From NCBI GenBank assembly GCA_017470905.1, contig JAFUXL010000003.1, positions 62,001 to 126,000 of the forward strand: a DNA stretch of 64,000 bases, in the 5' to 3' direction. How positions within the stretch are numbered: the first letter of the stretch is position 1; the number at the start of each line of letters is the position of its first letter. This document shows positions 45,094 through 54,566 of the stretch, piece after piece. The notes beneath the pieces are model-generated. The model did not search any database, had not been told where the DNA came from, and saw nothing but the letters and a program-made list of their open reading frames with translations. Origin of the DNA: Ruminococcus sp. Its GTDB lineage: Bacteria; Bacillota; Clostridia; Oscillospirales; Ruminococcaceae. Made by a program: the position numbers and the translations under genes.

Positions 45094-46866
45094 TCAGCAG
45101 GTAAATAATGCCGACATTATTTTGAGTTTTTTTCTTGTGAGTTTGATATATTCGTCAAGACTGCACATATCACGGAGTATGTCTTCGGTTACATTGTCCA
45201 TGCCGTGGCGGTAGACCTCCGCCGAGGACATGAAGCCTGCCGTAAGTATGCTCAGTCCTTTGAGACCGTAATTGAACGCAAGGCTTTCAAGCTTATGATT
45301 GTTTTTCAGGTCGGACTGCAAACCGCATTGCAGAGTTATTTCGAGCCTGTCCTGTATCTCATCGAGGAGATTTAATATAACCGAGCAGTAGGGGATATTT
45401 TTTTCAAGCTCTGCGTATTCATCGGGGAGGTTATATTCCTGCGGAGCGTAGACATCTATGAAATCGTAAATATCTATCGGGAAAAGCTTTAAACTGCCGT
45501 TATCGATGTATGCGGAGGCAAGTATGACATAATCTCTGTCGGATTTTTCCGTCATGGATTTCCCCGTTTTTTCGAGAATTTCTATGAATTTTTTGGTTTC
45601 GGCACGGTATTTTGCGGATACGGCAGCACGTCTGCCGCCGAAATCCTCTATTATCATATTATATGTCTGGGAATACCTGTCGAAATCCGCCGAAATACAT
45701 TTTGCAGGCTGTACGAAAAACAAGGAGTCCGTTTCGTTCTGCGGGTCTTTTTCGGCTATGTCGATTATTATTTTCCTGAAATCCGTGCAGATTATATTCT
45801 TAACCTCGTCGCAGTCCATATTTGCCTTTGTATGCATTAAAAGCTGTGTTTCCTGCGAGGTTGAAATATTGCCGCCGCTTATCTTAGCGTTTCCGAGTAC
45901 CATTTTCGAGTGCATCATGCTGCTCAGGGTATTGCCCATGCCCCATGGGAGTATTTTCGGGGTGAACCTGCTGAAATATTTGTTGGCATTTTCATAGAAT
46001 ACGGGTCTTAAATCCGATACGGAGAGAAATCTCTTTTCGGCGTTCTCGTCCGTATTGAGGAAATAATATATCTCCCCCTCGTATTCTCCGCCTGCTACAG
46101 ACCTCTGTCCTATGGGGAGTATGGTAAGGTTTCCCTTGTATGTCTCGTATTTTCGGCGGAATGTTCCGAGTTCGCCGGAGGTTATGTCATCACGGCAGAG
46201 ATTTGTGAGCATTTTCACGCATTTGCAGAATTTTTCGGAGAATAATTTTATGCTGAATGACGCACGTCTTTCAATGCAGTCGCTCAGTCGTCCGCCGAGT
46301 TCACGCAAGGCACGCTCCGCATCTGCCATTCTGAGCGAATGGCACTGTACGGCGGCAATTTCGAGATTTTCGGGGGCGGTTTCGGGGATACGCACAAGCC
46401 CTCTCTTAATTATATCGCCGAGTGTGTTAAGGCACTGACGGGCGCAGGCATTTATTTTGGCAATATCCTTTTCGGAAAGCTCATCATCTTTCTTCTTTTC
46501 GGATTTTTTATTATCCTCCTTTGCTTTGTGGGCTTCGGGTGCTTTAATTTCTTCGGGATTTTCGGGGGAATTTTTATCTTCTTCGGGGGGCTTTTCGTCC
46601 CTGAATGCGTCTTTCAGCAGGAGTATAGCCCCTATGATATGGCGGCATACGGTTCTCGAAACGCATGAGCATTTGCATTCCGTGAGCGGAGCTTTTACCT
46701 CAACCGTCTCACCGCCGAGCGATACGGAGATATTATCCGCATTTTCGGTAAATTCGGGCTTTACTCCGTCAATATCCTTGCAGGCACGCTTATATATTCC
46801 CTTGTTTGCAAGTTCAATGATTGAATTTTCATCGGCTACCGCCAGAGCTTTTTTAATTTCGTTCAA
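45094..46866 (-). CDS. SWIM zinc-finger protein
   Basis: 590 residues from a TTG start with AGGAGG seven bases upstream. The SWIM motif is at residues 64-76: TECKCSCVSRTVCRHIIGA, with the CxC and CxH ligands. A Lys/Glu-rich linker (about 93-130) and an unrecognised helical region follow. SWIM domains bind DNA or proteins. It lies between the VWA and DUF4132 genes with gaps of 15-16 bases, so it is co-transcribed. Confidence 0.85.
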   Translation of the reverse strand: MNEIKKALAVADENSIIELANKGIYKRACKDIDGVKPEFTENADNISVSLGGETVEVKAPLTECKCSCVSRTVCRHIIGAILLLKDAFRDEKPPEEDKNSPENPEEIKAPEAHKAKEDNKKSEKKKDDELSEKDIAKINACARQCLNTLGDIIKRGLVRIPETAPENLEIAAVQCHSLRMADAERALRELGGRLSDCIERRASFSIKLFSEKFCKCVKMLTNLCRDDITSGELGTFRRKYETYKGNLTILPIGQRSVAGGEYEGEIYYFLNTDENAEKRFLSVSDLRPVFYENANKYFSRFTPKILPWGMGNTLSSMMHSKMVLGNAKISGGNISTSQETQLLMHTKANMDCDEVKNIICTDFRKIIIDIAEKDPQNETDSLFFVQPAKCISADFDRYSQTYNMIIEDFGGRRAAVSAKYRAETKKFIEILEKTGKSMTEKSDRDYVILASAYIDNGSLKLFPIDIYDFIDVYAPQEYNLPDEYAELEKNIPYCSVILNLLDEIQDRLEITLQCGLQSDLKNNHKLESLAFNYGLKGLSILTAGFMSSAEVYRHGMDNVTEDILRDMCSLDEYIKLTRKKLKIMSALFTC

Positions 46867-46881
46867 ATTATCGCCTCCTGC

Positions 46882-48024
46882 CTATGAGAATATTTTTCCG
46901 ATATAATCGCCGAGCTGTTCGGGAGTAAGTGCGCCCACAAATGCGCCCATATCGGCAAGCTTCTGTCCGAGATGGCGGTCGAATGAGGCATTTGCCTCCT
47001 CGTCGAGCGCAGTAAGATAGCTGAGTTTTGCGCCGCCTTCGATTATATTTTTGCTTGTGTTGAGCAGATATTTTTCGGGTGCGCCCTCATACAAATCCGT
47101 TACCACAAGCACGCAGGTATGTGCAGGGGTCTGGATAAGCTGTTCGCAGTAGGCAAGAGCCTTTCCGATATTAGTACCTCCGCCGAGCTGTACGCTCATG
47201 AGTATCTGTGCCGGGTCGTCAGCCTGCTCCGACAAATCCACTATGCTTGTATCGAAAATAATCAGTTTTATCTCCGCGAAGGGGAGATTTGAAATTATCT
47301 GCGCCATTACCGCACTGTATATAATGGAACTCGTCATAGAGCCGCTTTCGTCTATCGCTATGATGATACGCTTGTTGTTGTATTTTTTCACACGGTTGCT
47401 GAAATATATATCCTGCAATATTATCTTATCCATTTCGGCATTGTAGTTTTTGAGATTTCTGCGGATGGTTTTGGTTATGTCGAGGTTTCTTGCGGAATGT
47501 ACGGGGCTTGAGCTGCTGCGGTCTATTCGTCCGAGAATGGAGCGTCTTATATCGTTTTCAAGCTTTTGTCTCAGTTCATCGGCGACTTTTTTTGCAATCA
47601 TTCTTGCGGTATTGAGTACTTCGCCTTTCATGAGGTGTTTAAGCTGTAAGACTGTTTTGAGCAAATCCATATCGGGCTTCATCTGTTCGAGGACTTTTTT
47701 GTCCGTGAGCAGTTCGGTCATATTAAATTCTTCGAGGGCGTGTTTTTCGAGGACTTCGGCGGTCTGTTTAGGGAAGAGGACACGCACCTTGTTAATCCAT
47801 TTTGCGGCTGTCAGCTGTGTTTTGTCGAGACTGCCGTGTCTGTCCTCGCTTCTTACATCATCGCCCTGCGCTCTGCTGTAGAGGTAGTCGAGAAGCTGTT
47901 CCATATCCTGAAAACTCTGAACCTCTCTTTCGCTGCCCGTAAATTCAAGCTGTCTGTCGGTAAGACCGCCGAGAATGAGTCTCCAGCGGTTCACCATATT
48001 CTGTGATGCGTTATTTTCGCTCAT
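46882..48024 (-). CDS. VWA domain protein (CoxE/ViaA-like)
   Basis: 380 residues. The N-terminal half is helical. The C-terminal von Willebrand A domain has a complete MIDAS: IIAIDESGSMTSS with Asp225, Ser227 and Ser229, then LGGGTNIGKAL and VVTDLYEG. VWA proteins of this type act with MoxR AAA+ ATPases (RavA-ViaA, NorQ-NorD, CbbQ-CbbO), usually to remodel or activate a client. Its ATG overlaps the stop of the DUF5682 gene (48021-48024), which implies coupled translation. Confidence 0.92.
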   Translation of the reverse strand: MSENNASQNMVNRWRLILGGLTDRQLEFTGSEREVQSFQDMEQLLDYLYSRAQGDDVRSEDRHGSLDKTQLTAAKWINKVRVLFPKQTAEVLEKHALEEFNMTELLTDKKVLEQMKPDMDLLKTVLQLKHLMKGEVLNTARMIAKKVADELRQKLENDIRRSILGRIDRSSSSPVHSARNLDITKTIRRNLKNYNAEMDKIILQDIYFSNRVKKYNNKRIIIAIDESGSMTSSIIYSAVMAQIISNLPFAEIKLIIFDTSIVDLSEQADDPAQILMSVQLGGGTNIGKALAYCEQLIQTPAHTCVLVVTDLYEGAPEKYLLNTSKNIIEGGAKLSYLTALDEEANASFDRHLGQKLADMGAFVGALTPEQLGDYIGKIFS

Positions 48025-50423
48025 TCAAGCATATCCTCCTTTCCCATTAAGGCAAATATCTCCCTGTCAAGCTTTTCGCCGAAGAAGAAAAGCCTTTCAT
48101 CGACTGCCGGCATATCCGTTATATCTCCGCCGTCCGAATTGTACATACCTGCGATAATTTCCGCTGTGGACTGTATCTCGTTCGGGGTGAAACAGCTGAA
48201 CGAAAGCCTTAAAGAGGGGAGTATTTCGAGGAAATCCTCATAATCCATGCTCTGCACAAGCTCGTCCGTCATTCTGAGAAATCTGTCGTCAATCAGGACA
48301 ATATCCCTTGCCGTACCGAAAAGACCTTTGAGATATTCCGCACCCTGTTTCTTAATTTCGGGAGAGCCTCTGAGATAGCCCTTCATTGCGTTTTCTGCAT
48401 CGTCACGTCTTTCCGGTTCGATTGAATAGAGAATGCCCATAGCCGCACCGAAAACAGACGGTTCTTTTGCCGGGGCTTCGGACATGGTTATAAGAGCCTG
48501 TCTGAAGTCATCAAGTCTTTCGGAGAGGATATTTCCCACAATTCCGTACATATATTTCATAACGGTTATGCATTCCTCCCCACGTTCGGGAGGAGTATTC
48601 GCCATTGACGGGAGGGAGGATACCAGTTTATCAAAACAGCGTGTGAGATGTGCAAGAGAGGATTTATCCTCAAAGCCGTACAGATTTTGCAGGCTGTACA
48701 GAATTTCAAAGCTGTGCATACCTCTTCCGACCGAAAAGAAATCTCCGTCATTGATTAATATATCCTCTATCTGTGCAAGCTCCGCCTGCTGCATGGGTAT
48801 TCCCATGAGGAAACAGTCAACTGAAATCTGTGCGGCGGTTTCGCAGCGTCTTTCGGACATTAATTTCCTTGCGGCAACAGACGAACAAGCCTCCTCGATT
48901 GTAAATCCGTCCGTTGTATGGTCAATCAGACAGGCATCAACATTGGGGGTTCTTCTGTATTTCCATTCCTCACGCACACGGCTTCTGTCCTTGTTTTTAT
49001 GCAGGTCGGGGCCTTTGAGCATTTTTGCGAAGCCCGTGCCGAGGAAATCCATTCTGTGTAGGAAACGGCTTGTCTCCATGCCCTTTGCGGAGGTAAACAG
49101 TGCGTTTTCTATATTCTTCGGGACGGCGGTTTCGTATTTTATATTCAGCTTCTTGCAGTTTTTTTCAAAATCCGTGATAAGGGGCGGAACATGGGATTTA
49201 TCGCCGATTGCTCCAATCTTGTCGCCCGTTGCAAGCTTTGACAGAATATCAAGGGGGATTGACGTGGAAACAGTCCTTTCGCCCTTTATGAAGGTACTTA
49301 TAACTCCGTCAAATAATTCGGATATGCCGCATTCCTTCGCATTTCTGAGAGCCGCAAGACCGTTCATGAGCGTATGTGCGGAGGTTATATCCGCAATTGA
49401 AACGGCGATGTCCTTTTTTACTGCCTCTTTCTGCGTTCTTACGAGGAAATCGAGGGTTATGCCGTTGTATACTCCTTCGGGAGAATTGCTTTCGAGGAGC
49501 TTTTTCATTGCGCAGTCGTAGAAATACGGAAAGCTCATTCCCGATGAATAGCCGTGCAAGGCATCGGCGGCTTCATACGAATAAGCCATGGGGAAACAGC
49601 CGTGGTGGGTTTCGGGCATTTTGTGCAGACGGGGGGATTTTATCTTTTTTCCGCTGTTTACGAGGTTATATAATCCTATACAGTGAAAGCCTCCCGTTAC
49701 AACGAGTACACGCCTGTATTCCTGCATAGCCTCGATAATTCTCACAGCCATATGGTTTTCACGGGCGGAAGTGCCGTCCGCAATCATTTCTTCCTGCGAT
49801 ACATCGTCTCTTGTGAACCTGCAATAGGTATGCATTTGTTTTATGAACTGCTGCGGAGTGAGGAAAATCCCTGCCGTTTCAAAATACTTTTCCCAAAATT
49901 CCTCAAAGCTGCGCAAGCCTGTTTTTTCGCATATTTTCTCATAGAAACGGTTCTGGACAAGATACGAGTCGTCCGCATAGCTGTGTTTGTCGGAATTTTT
50001 GCGCAGACCGTTGTTTTCAGCCGTTGCTATGAGTATCTCACAGTACGGCAAATCAATGAATTTTGCAGGGATATTCAGTTTTTTTGCGGAGACAAGCGCA
50101 TTGTATTCGGGGGAGGAATATACAAAAGGATAGTAGCATTTATAGTCCTTTGCATCATCGCTTACAAGTTTCTTTGTGTCTTTGTAGAAATAATAAAATG
50201 CCGCAGGGAGCGTGGTGTTTTCATCGGTAAGAACGGGGATAAGCCCGTTTGCGTTTTCGGGACCTTCTATCAGGACTATGTCGGGCTTGTATTCCTCTAT
50301 CGTCCTGACAAGCTGAAAGGAGCAGACGGGGCTGTGGTGTCTTATCGGATAAAATAAAAGCGGCGAAGAAAAATCACAGGGGATTATTTCAGGAGCTTCG
50401 CTGTTTCGGAGTATTCTTTCCAT
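48021..50423 (-). CDS. DUF5682 family protein
   Basis: 800 residues, no signal peptide. The N-terminal 260 residues show a pattern resembling the EreA/ChaN/TraB class of hydrolase-like folds: YPIRHHSPV (residues 25-33), VLIEGPENA (50-58), RENHMAVRII (221-230) and VLVVTGGFHCIGL (239-251). The remaining 540 residues are helical and unrecognised. It overlaps the 3' end of the MoxR gene by 40 bases and is joined to the VWA gene by an ATGA overlap. The fold comparison is my inference; no activity is known to me for DUF5682. Confidence 0.85.
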   Translation of the reverse strand: MERILRNSEAPEIIPCDFSSPLLFYPIRHHSPVCSFQLVRTIEEYKPDIVLIEGPENANGLIPVLTDENTTLPAAFYYFYKDTKKLVSDDAKDYKCYYPFVYSSPEYNALVSAKKLNIPAKFIDLPYCEILIATAENNGLRKNSDKHSYADDSYLVQNRFYEKICEKTGLRSFEEFWEKYFETAGIFLTPQQFIKQMHTYCRFTRDDVSQEEMIADGTSARENHMAVRIIEAMQEYRRVLVVTGGFHCIGLYNLVNSGKKIKSPRLHKMPETHHGCFPMAYSYEAADALHGYSSGMSFPYFYDCAMKKLLESNSPEGVYNGITLDFLVRTQKEAVKKDIAVSIADITSAHTLMNGLAALRNAKECGISELFDGVISTFIKGERTVSTSIPLDILSKLATGDKIGAIGDKSHVPPLITDFEKNCKKLNIKYETAVPKNIENALFTSAKGMETSRFLHRMDFLGTGFAKMLKGPDLHKNKDRSRVREEWKYRRTPNVDACLIDHTTDGFTIEEACSSVAARKLMSERRCETAAQISVDCFLMGIPMQQAELAQIEDILINDGDFFSVGRGMHSFEILYSLQNLYGFEDKSSLAHLTRCFDKLVSSLPSMANTPPERGEECITVMKYMYGIVGNILSERLDDFRQALITMSEAPAKEPSVFGAAMGILYSIEPERRDDAENAMKGYLRGSPEIKKQGAEYLKGLFGTARDIVLIDDRFLRMTDELVQSMDYEDFLEILPSLRLSFSCFTPNEIQSTAEIIAGMYNSDGGDITDMPAVDERLFFFGEKLDREIFALMGKEDMLE

Positions 50424-51490
50424 GTTCCACCAACCTTGCTGCTTTTTTCCTTTACTGCGGTTCTGAAATAGGCTTTTAGTTTTTCGAGGTCGTCTTTATT
50501 CTCCTTGCAGACTGCGCCGAGGAGGTTTTCAGTGAGTATTTTCAAATCCGTCTTTCCGTCGCCGTAATACCATGCATGGCTTATGGTCTGATAGAATACG
50601 GATACTGCCTCTGCGGTACTCATAACGGCTGAGGGCTTTTCTACGATAGTACCCTCCGATGTAACGCCCTCTCTGAGTTCATGGTATGTAACGGCAAGGA
50701 GTTCGGCTGCGTCCGTATCAATGGGCATATCAATATGACCTGCGGCGGCGAGGTTCTGTGCCTCTCTTATGATAATTTCCTTTTCGAGACGAACATCTTT
50801 GACGGGTTCAACGGTTTCAAAGTTGAAACGTCTCTTCAACGCTCCCGACATTTCGTTTACTCCCTTGTCACGGGTATTCGCAGTGCCGATTATATTAAAT
50901 CCGGGACGTGCAAGCACAAGACCCTCATCGCCCAGTTCGGGGATATTTAAAATCTGGTCGCTCATTACGGAGATGAGGCTGTCCTGAATTTCGGCAGGGG
51001 TACGGGTTATTTCCTCAAATCTTGCGAATATGCCCTTTTCCATTCCGATTAAAAGCGGAGAGGGAACAAGAGCCTCCCTGCATGGTCCTTTCGAGAGGAG
51101 CAGGGCATAATTCCAGCTGTATTTTATCATATCCTCGGTAGTGCCTGCCGTACCTTGCACGGTATTGGTGCTTGTACCGCAGCAGGCGGCGGAGAGAAGC
51201 TCCGAAAGCATAGTCTTTGCGGTACCGGGTTCGCCTACGAGCATGAGACCTCTGCTGCCTGCAAGGGTAATTATGCAGCGTTCGACAAGGGCATCGTTTC
51301 CGTAGAATTTTCTGGAAATATCAATATTTCCTTCGGGGGTTTTGATTTTTCCGCCGATGATGAATGTCCTTACGGCTTTGGGCGAAAGTATCCAGTTTTC
51401 GGGTTTTTTACCCGTATCTGCGGCTTTGAGTGCGGCGAGTTCGTCTGCATAGCGTACTTCAACGGGCGGTTTGATAGATTTCTGTTCCAT
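50384..51490 (-). CDS. MoxR family AAA+ ATPase
   Basis: 368 residues from the ATG at 51490 (AAAGGAG six bases upstream). Walker A GEPGTAKT at 86-93; an acidic Walker B region IFARFEEITRTP; a sensor segment IIGTANTRDKGVNEMSGALKRRF. MoxR ATPases are chaperone-like hexamers that work with VWA proteins. First gene of the five-gene operon, with a strong promoter at 51525-51553. Confidence 0.95.
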   Translation of the reverse strand: MEQKSIKPPVEVRYADELAALKAADTGKKPENWILSPKAVRTFIIGGKIKTPEGNIDISRKFYGNDALVERCIITLAGSRGLMLVGEPGTAKTMLSELLSAACCGTSTNTVQGTAGTTEDMIKYSWNYALLLSKGPCREALVPSPLLIGMEKGIFARFEEITRTPAEIQDSLISVMSDQILNIPELGDEGLVLARPGFNIIGTANTRDKGVNEMSGALKRRFNFETVEPVKDVRLEKEIIIREAQNLAAAGHIDMPIDTDAAELLAVTYHELREGVTSEGTIVEKPSAVMSTAEAVSVFYQTISHAWYYGDGKTDLKILTENLLGAVCKENKDDLEKLKAYFRTAVKEKSSKVGGTWKEYSETAKLLK

Positions 51491-51524
51491 AAAATGCTCC
51501 TTTAAGAAAAAATGTTTCTTATTC

Positions 51525-51553
51525 ATTATAGCATAAATATTTCGCAAATACAA
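51525..51553 (-). promoter_or_regulatory. Promoter of the MoxR-DUF5682-VWA-SWIM-DUF4132 operon
   Basis: Minus strand TTGTAT (51548-51553), 17-base spacer, TATAAT (51525-51530). Confidence 0.8.
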
Positions 51554-51697
51554 GAATTTTTTGAAAAAATATGAAAGTTTTTTTAATTTTTTGATATTTT
51601 TTCGGAATTTGCAATATCTCTCCGCCGCAGGAGGAACAAGAAAGAAAAATATAAATAAAAAAACTACATATTACATAAATTATGCATTTCAAAATAC

Positions 51698-51726
51698 TTG
51701 CATTTGTCTGAAAGATGTGTTATAAT
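51698..51726 (+). promoter_or_regulatory. Promoter of the ATPase-oxidoreductase operon
   Basis: TTGCAT (51698-51703), 17-base spacer, TATAAT (51721-51726), 38 bases before the first start codon. A degenerate GC hairpin (ATCTCTCCGCCGCAGGAGG, near 51615) lies upstream. Confidence 0.8.
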
Positions 51727-51764
51727 ATGTTTCGGAAACTTTTTTTGAAAGCTGAAAGGATATT

Positions 51765-52424
51765 ATGAAAAGAATTACTGTCATTACAGGGCATTACGGT
51801 TCGGGAAAAACCAACCTCTCCGTAAATCTTGCCCTTAAAGCATCACGGGAGGGAAAATCCGCCGCAGTAGTTGACCTCGATTTGGTAAACCCATATTTCC
51901 GTACCACGGATTTCCGTGAGTTGTTTGCGGAAAACGGCGTTAAATTAATCGCCCCCGATTTTGCCAACACAAACCTCGATGTGCCGTCAATACAGTTCGA
52001 TGTCGAACAGCTCGCCGCAAGTGAGGACTGCCTGATTATTGACGTTGGCGGCGATGATGCGGGTGCGGCTGCCCTCGGAAGATATTCGGGCGCATTGCTG
52101 AATATGCAGAATGATTTGGATATGCTATATGTCATAAATCAGCGCAGATACCTTACGGATAACGCAGATGCGGCTGTCGCCCTCATGTATGAAATAGAAG
52201 CCGCTTCACGAATGAAGCATACCGCAATAGTGAACAATACCAACCTCGGCGCAGAAACAGATGCGGATATAATCGACAGCTCCGCCGCCTTTGCCGGGGA
52301 AATTGCAGAAAGAACGGGTCTGCCGCTTATATTTACAGCCTGTCCCGAAAATATCGCAGACAAGGTTAAAACCAAGAATATTTTCCCCGTGAGAGTTTAT
52401 GTAAAGCCCTTGTGGGAAAGATAG
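51765..52424 (+). CDS. P-loop ATPase (MinD/ParA/CooC-like SIMIBI class)
   Basis: 219 residues. An N-terminal P-loop ITGHYGSGKTNLSVNLALKA, DLDLVNPYFRTTDFRE as switch I-like region, and LIIDVGGDDAGAAALGRY as Walker B. The P-loop differs from the deviant KGGxGK of ParA but keeps the fold order. It leads the operon of the ferredoxin-linked oxidoreductase; a role in cofactor or cluster assembly of that enzyme is inference. Confidence 0.8.
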   Translation: MKRITVITGHYGSGKTNLSVNLALKASREGKSAAVVDLDLVNPYFRTTDFRELFAENGVKLIAPDFANTNLDVPSIQFDVEQLAASEDCLIIDVGGDDAGAAALGRYSGALLNMQNDLDMLYVINQRRYLTDNADAAVALMYEIEAASRMKHTAIVNNTNLGAETDADIIDSSAAFAGEIAERTGLPLIFTACPENIADKVKTKNIFPVRVYVKPLWER

Positions 52425-52460
52425 ATATAATCCCGATTTATGCCGAAAGGAAGTGTGAAA

Positions 52461-52667
52461 ATGGCTAAGATGACGGTTATTACCGAACGCTGCAAGGGCT
52501 GCGCCCTCTGTACTACAGCCTGTCCGAAAAATATAGTATCTCTCCAGAAAGAGAAACGCAACAAAAAAGGATATTTCTACGCTGTATGTACAGATGACGA
52601 AAAATGCATCGGCTGCGCTATGTGCGCCATGATGTGTCCCGACTGCGCCATTACTGTTGAAAAATAA
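52461..52667 (+). CDS. korD: 4Fe-4S ferredoxin-type subunit (delta) of 2-oxoacid:ferredoxin oxidoreductase
   Basis: 68 residues from the ATG at 52461 (AAAGGAA upstream). Two cluster motifs CKGCALCTTACPKN and CIGCAMCAMMCPDC bind two 4Fe-4S clusters and pass electrons to ferredoxin. It precedes the alpha subunit by 22 bases. Confidence 0.93.
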   Translation: MAKMTVITERCKGCALCTTACPKNIVSLQKEKRNKKGYFYAVCTDDEKCIGCAMCAMMCPDCAITVEK

Positions 52668-52689
52668 ATTTTGAAAGGATTGTTAAGCT

Positions 52690-53748
52690 TTGGAAAGAAA
52701 TCTCATGAAGGGTAACGAAGCCCTCGCAGAAGCTGCCATAAGAGCAGGCTGCAAATGTTTCTTCGGTTATCCCATTACCCCCCAGACCGAGCTTGCCGCT
52801 TATATGGCAAAGCGTATGCATAAGGCAGGCGGTGTATTTTTACAGGCAGAGTCCGAAATCGCCGCTATAAATATGGTTCTCGGTGCAGCCTCCACAGGCG
52901 TTAGAGCCATGACATCATCTTCTTCCCCCGGAGTGTCGCTCAAAAGCGAGGGCGTTTCATATATCGCAGGCTCAGACCTCCCCGCAGTAATCATCAACGT
53001 ACAGAGAGGCGGCCCCGGTCTCGGAGGAATACAGCCCTCGCAGGCTGATTACTGGCAGGCTACCAAGGCTCTCGGTCACGGTGACTTCCAGCTCCTCGTA
53101 TATGCGCCTGCATCTGTTCAGGAAATGGTGGACTATGTTGTAAAGGCATTCGACCGTGCAGATAAATATCGTATGCCTGCAATGATACTTGCGGACGGAC
53201 TTCTCGGTCAGATGATGGAACCCGTATCCTTCCCCGAAATAAATCCCGATGCCTACGACAAGAGCGGCTGGGCTGCAAACGGTCATAAAAATCAGAGAGA
53301 ACACCATATTATAAATTCCCTCTATCTCAAGCCCGATGAGCTTGAAAAATCTATCGTTGACAGATACAAGAGATACGAAATCATAAAGGAAACCGAAACA
53401 GAGGCTGAACTCTATCTCACGGAGGACTGCGATATACTCCTCTGCGCTTTCGGCGCAACCGCAAGAGTTGTAAAATCCGCCGTAAATTCCGCAAGGGAAC
53501 TCGGCATAAAGGCAGGACTTTTTCGACCAAAGACATTGTGGCCTTTCCCCGTAAAGGAGATAAATCAGGCTGCAAAATCCGCCAAAAAGCTCCTCAGTGT
53601 CGAAATGTCAATGGGTCAGATGGTTGACGACATAAGGCTTGCCATAGAATGTTCAAAGCCCGTTGAATTTTACGGAAGAACAGGCGGCGTTATCCCGACA
53701 CCTGTCGAGGTTCTTGAACAAATCAAGAGGATAGGAGGTACACTTTAA
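52690..53748 (+). CDS. korA: 2-oxoacid:ferredoxin oxidoreductase alpha subunit (VorB/KorA type)
   Basis: 352 residues. The N-terminus reads LMKGNEALAEAAIRAGCKCFFGYPITP in parts, typical of VorB/KorA proteins; the TTG start at 52690 fits the usual short leader before LMKGNE and has AAAGG upstream. It catalyses CoA-dependent oxidative decarboxylation of a 2-oxoacid (2-oxoisovalerate or 2-oxoglutarate) with the beta subunit. The acid used cannot be told from sequence. The stop overlaps the korB start (TAATG). Confidence 0.92.
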   Translation: MERNLMKGNEALAEAAIRAGCKCFFGYPITPQTELAAYMAKRMHKAGGVFLQAESEIAAINMVLGAASTGVRAMTSSSSPGVSLKSEGVSYIAGSDLPAVIINVQRGGPGLGGIQPSQADYWQATKALGHGDFQLLVYAPASVQEMVDYVVKAFDRADKYRMPAMILADGLLGQMMEPVSFPEINPDAYDKSGWAANGHKNQREHHIINSLYLKPDELEKSIVDRYKRYEIIKETETEAELYLTEDCDILLCAFGATARVVKSAVNSARELGIKAGLFRPKTLWPFPVKEINQAAKSAKKLLSVEMSMGQMVDDIRLAIECSKPVEFYGRTGGVIPTPVEVLEQIKRIGGTL

Positions 53749-54566
53749 TGGCTGTTGTATTTGAAAGACCAAAGTCTCTTATAGATATTCCCACGCATTA
53801 CTGCCCCGGCTGTACTCACGGCATTGTACACCGCATACTCTGCGAGGTAATTGACGAAATGGGCATAGAGGGCGATACTGTCGGAGTATGTCCCGTAGGC
53901 TGTTCGGTTATGGCTTATGATTATTTCAACTGCGATATGATTGAGGCTGCCCACGGACGTGCACCAGCTGTCGCAACGGGTGTAAAGAGAACCAATCCCG
54001 ATAAGTTTGTATTTACATATCAGGGTGACGGCGACCTTGCCGCCATCGGTACTGCCGAAACGGTTCACGTTGCCACAAGAGGCGAAAATATCGTTGTTAT
54101 ATTCATCAACAACACTATCTACGGCATGACGGGCGGTCAGATGGCTCCCACAACGCTCCCCGGACAGGTAACGCAGACCACTCCTTTCGGAAGAAGTCCC
54201 GAGCTTGCAGGTTATCCCGTTAAAGTCTGTGAAATGCTCTCACAGCTCACGGGTACTGCTTATGCAGAAAGAGTTGCCGTTGACAGCGTACCCCATATAA
54301 GAAACGCTAAAAAGGCTATACGCAAGGCTTTTGAAAATCAGAAAGCAGGAAAGGGCTTCTCGATAGTTGAAGTTCTCTCGACCTGTCCCACAAACTGGGG
54401 TCTTACTCCCATTGAGGCTATAAAGAGACTTCAGGACGAAATGATACCTTACTATCCTCTCGGCGTTTACAAGGACGTTGAAGAGGGAGTATTTCCGAGT
54501 GAAGTGAACGAACAGGCAAGCATCAAGGAGCAAAAATCGACGACTACAGATAAGGAGGGAGAATAA
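53748..54566 (+). CDS. korB: 2-oxoacid:ferredoxin oxidoreductase beta subunit (TPP-binding)
   Basis: 272 residues. Thiamine diphosphate binding is shown by YQGDGDLAAIGTAETVHVA and FINNTIYGMTGGQMAPTT; HYCPGCTHGIVHR is at the N-terminus. Start and stop overlap the alpha and gamma genes by one to four bases (TAATG), so translation is coupled. AGGAGG ribosome binding site. Confidence 0.95.
   Translation: MAVVFERPKSLIDIPTHYCPGCTHGIVHRILCEVIDEMGIEGDTVGVCPVGCSVMAYDYFNCDMIEAAHGRAPAVATGVKRTNPDKFVFTYQGDGDLAAIGTAETVHVATRGENIVVIFINNTIYGMTGGQMAPTTLPGQVTQTTPFGRSPELAGYPVKVCEMLSQLTGTAYAERVAVDSVPHIRNAKKAIRKAFENQKAGKGFSIVEVLSTCPTNWGLTPIEAIKRLQDEMIPYYPLGVYKDVEEGVFPSEVNEQASIKEQKSTTTDKEGE

Noticed and set aside
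48433-49521. A 362-codon open frame on the plus strand opposite the DUF5682 gene
   Set aside because: It lies entirely antisense to a coding gene with good domain motifs, has no ribosome binding site and encodes a low-information, Ser/Arg-rich product typical of shadow frames.
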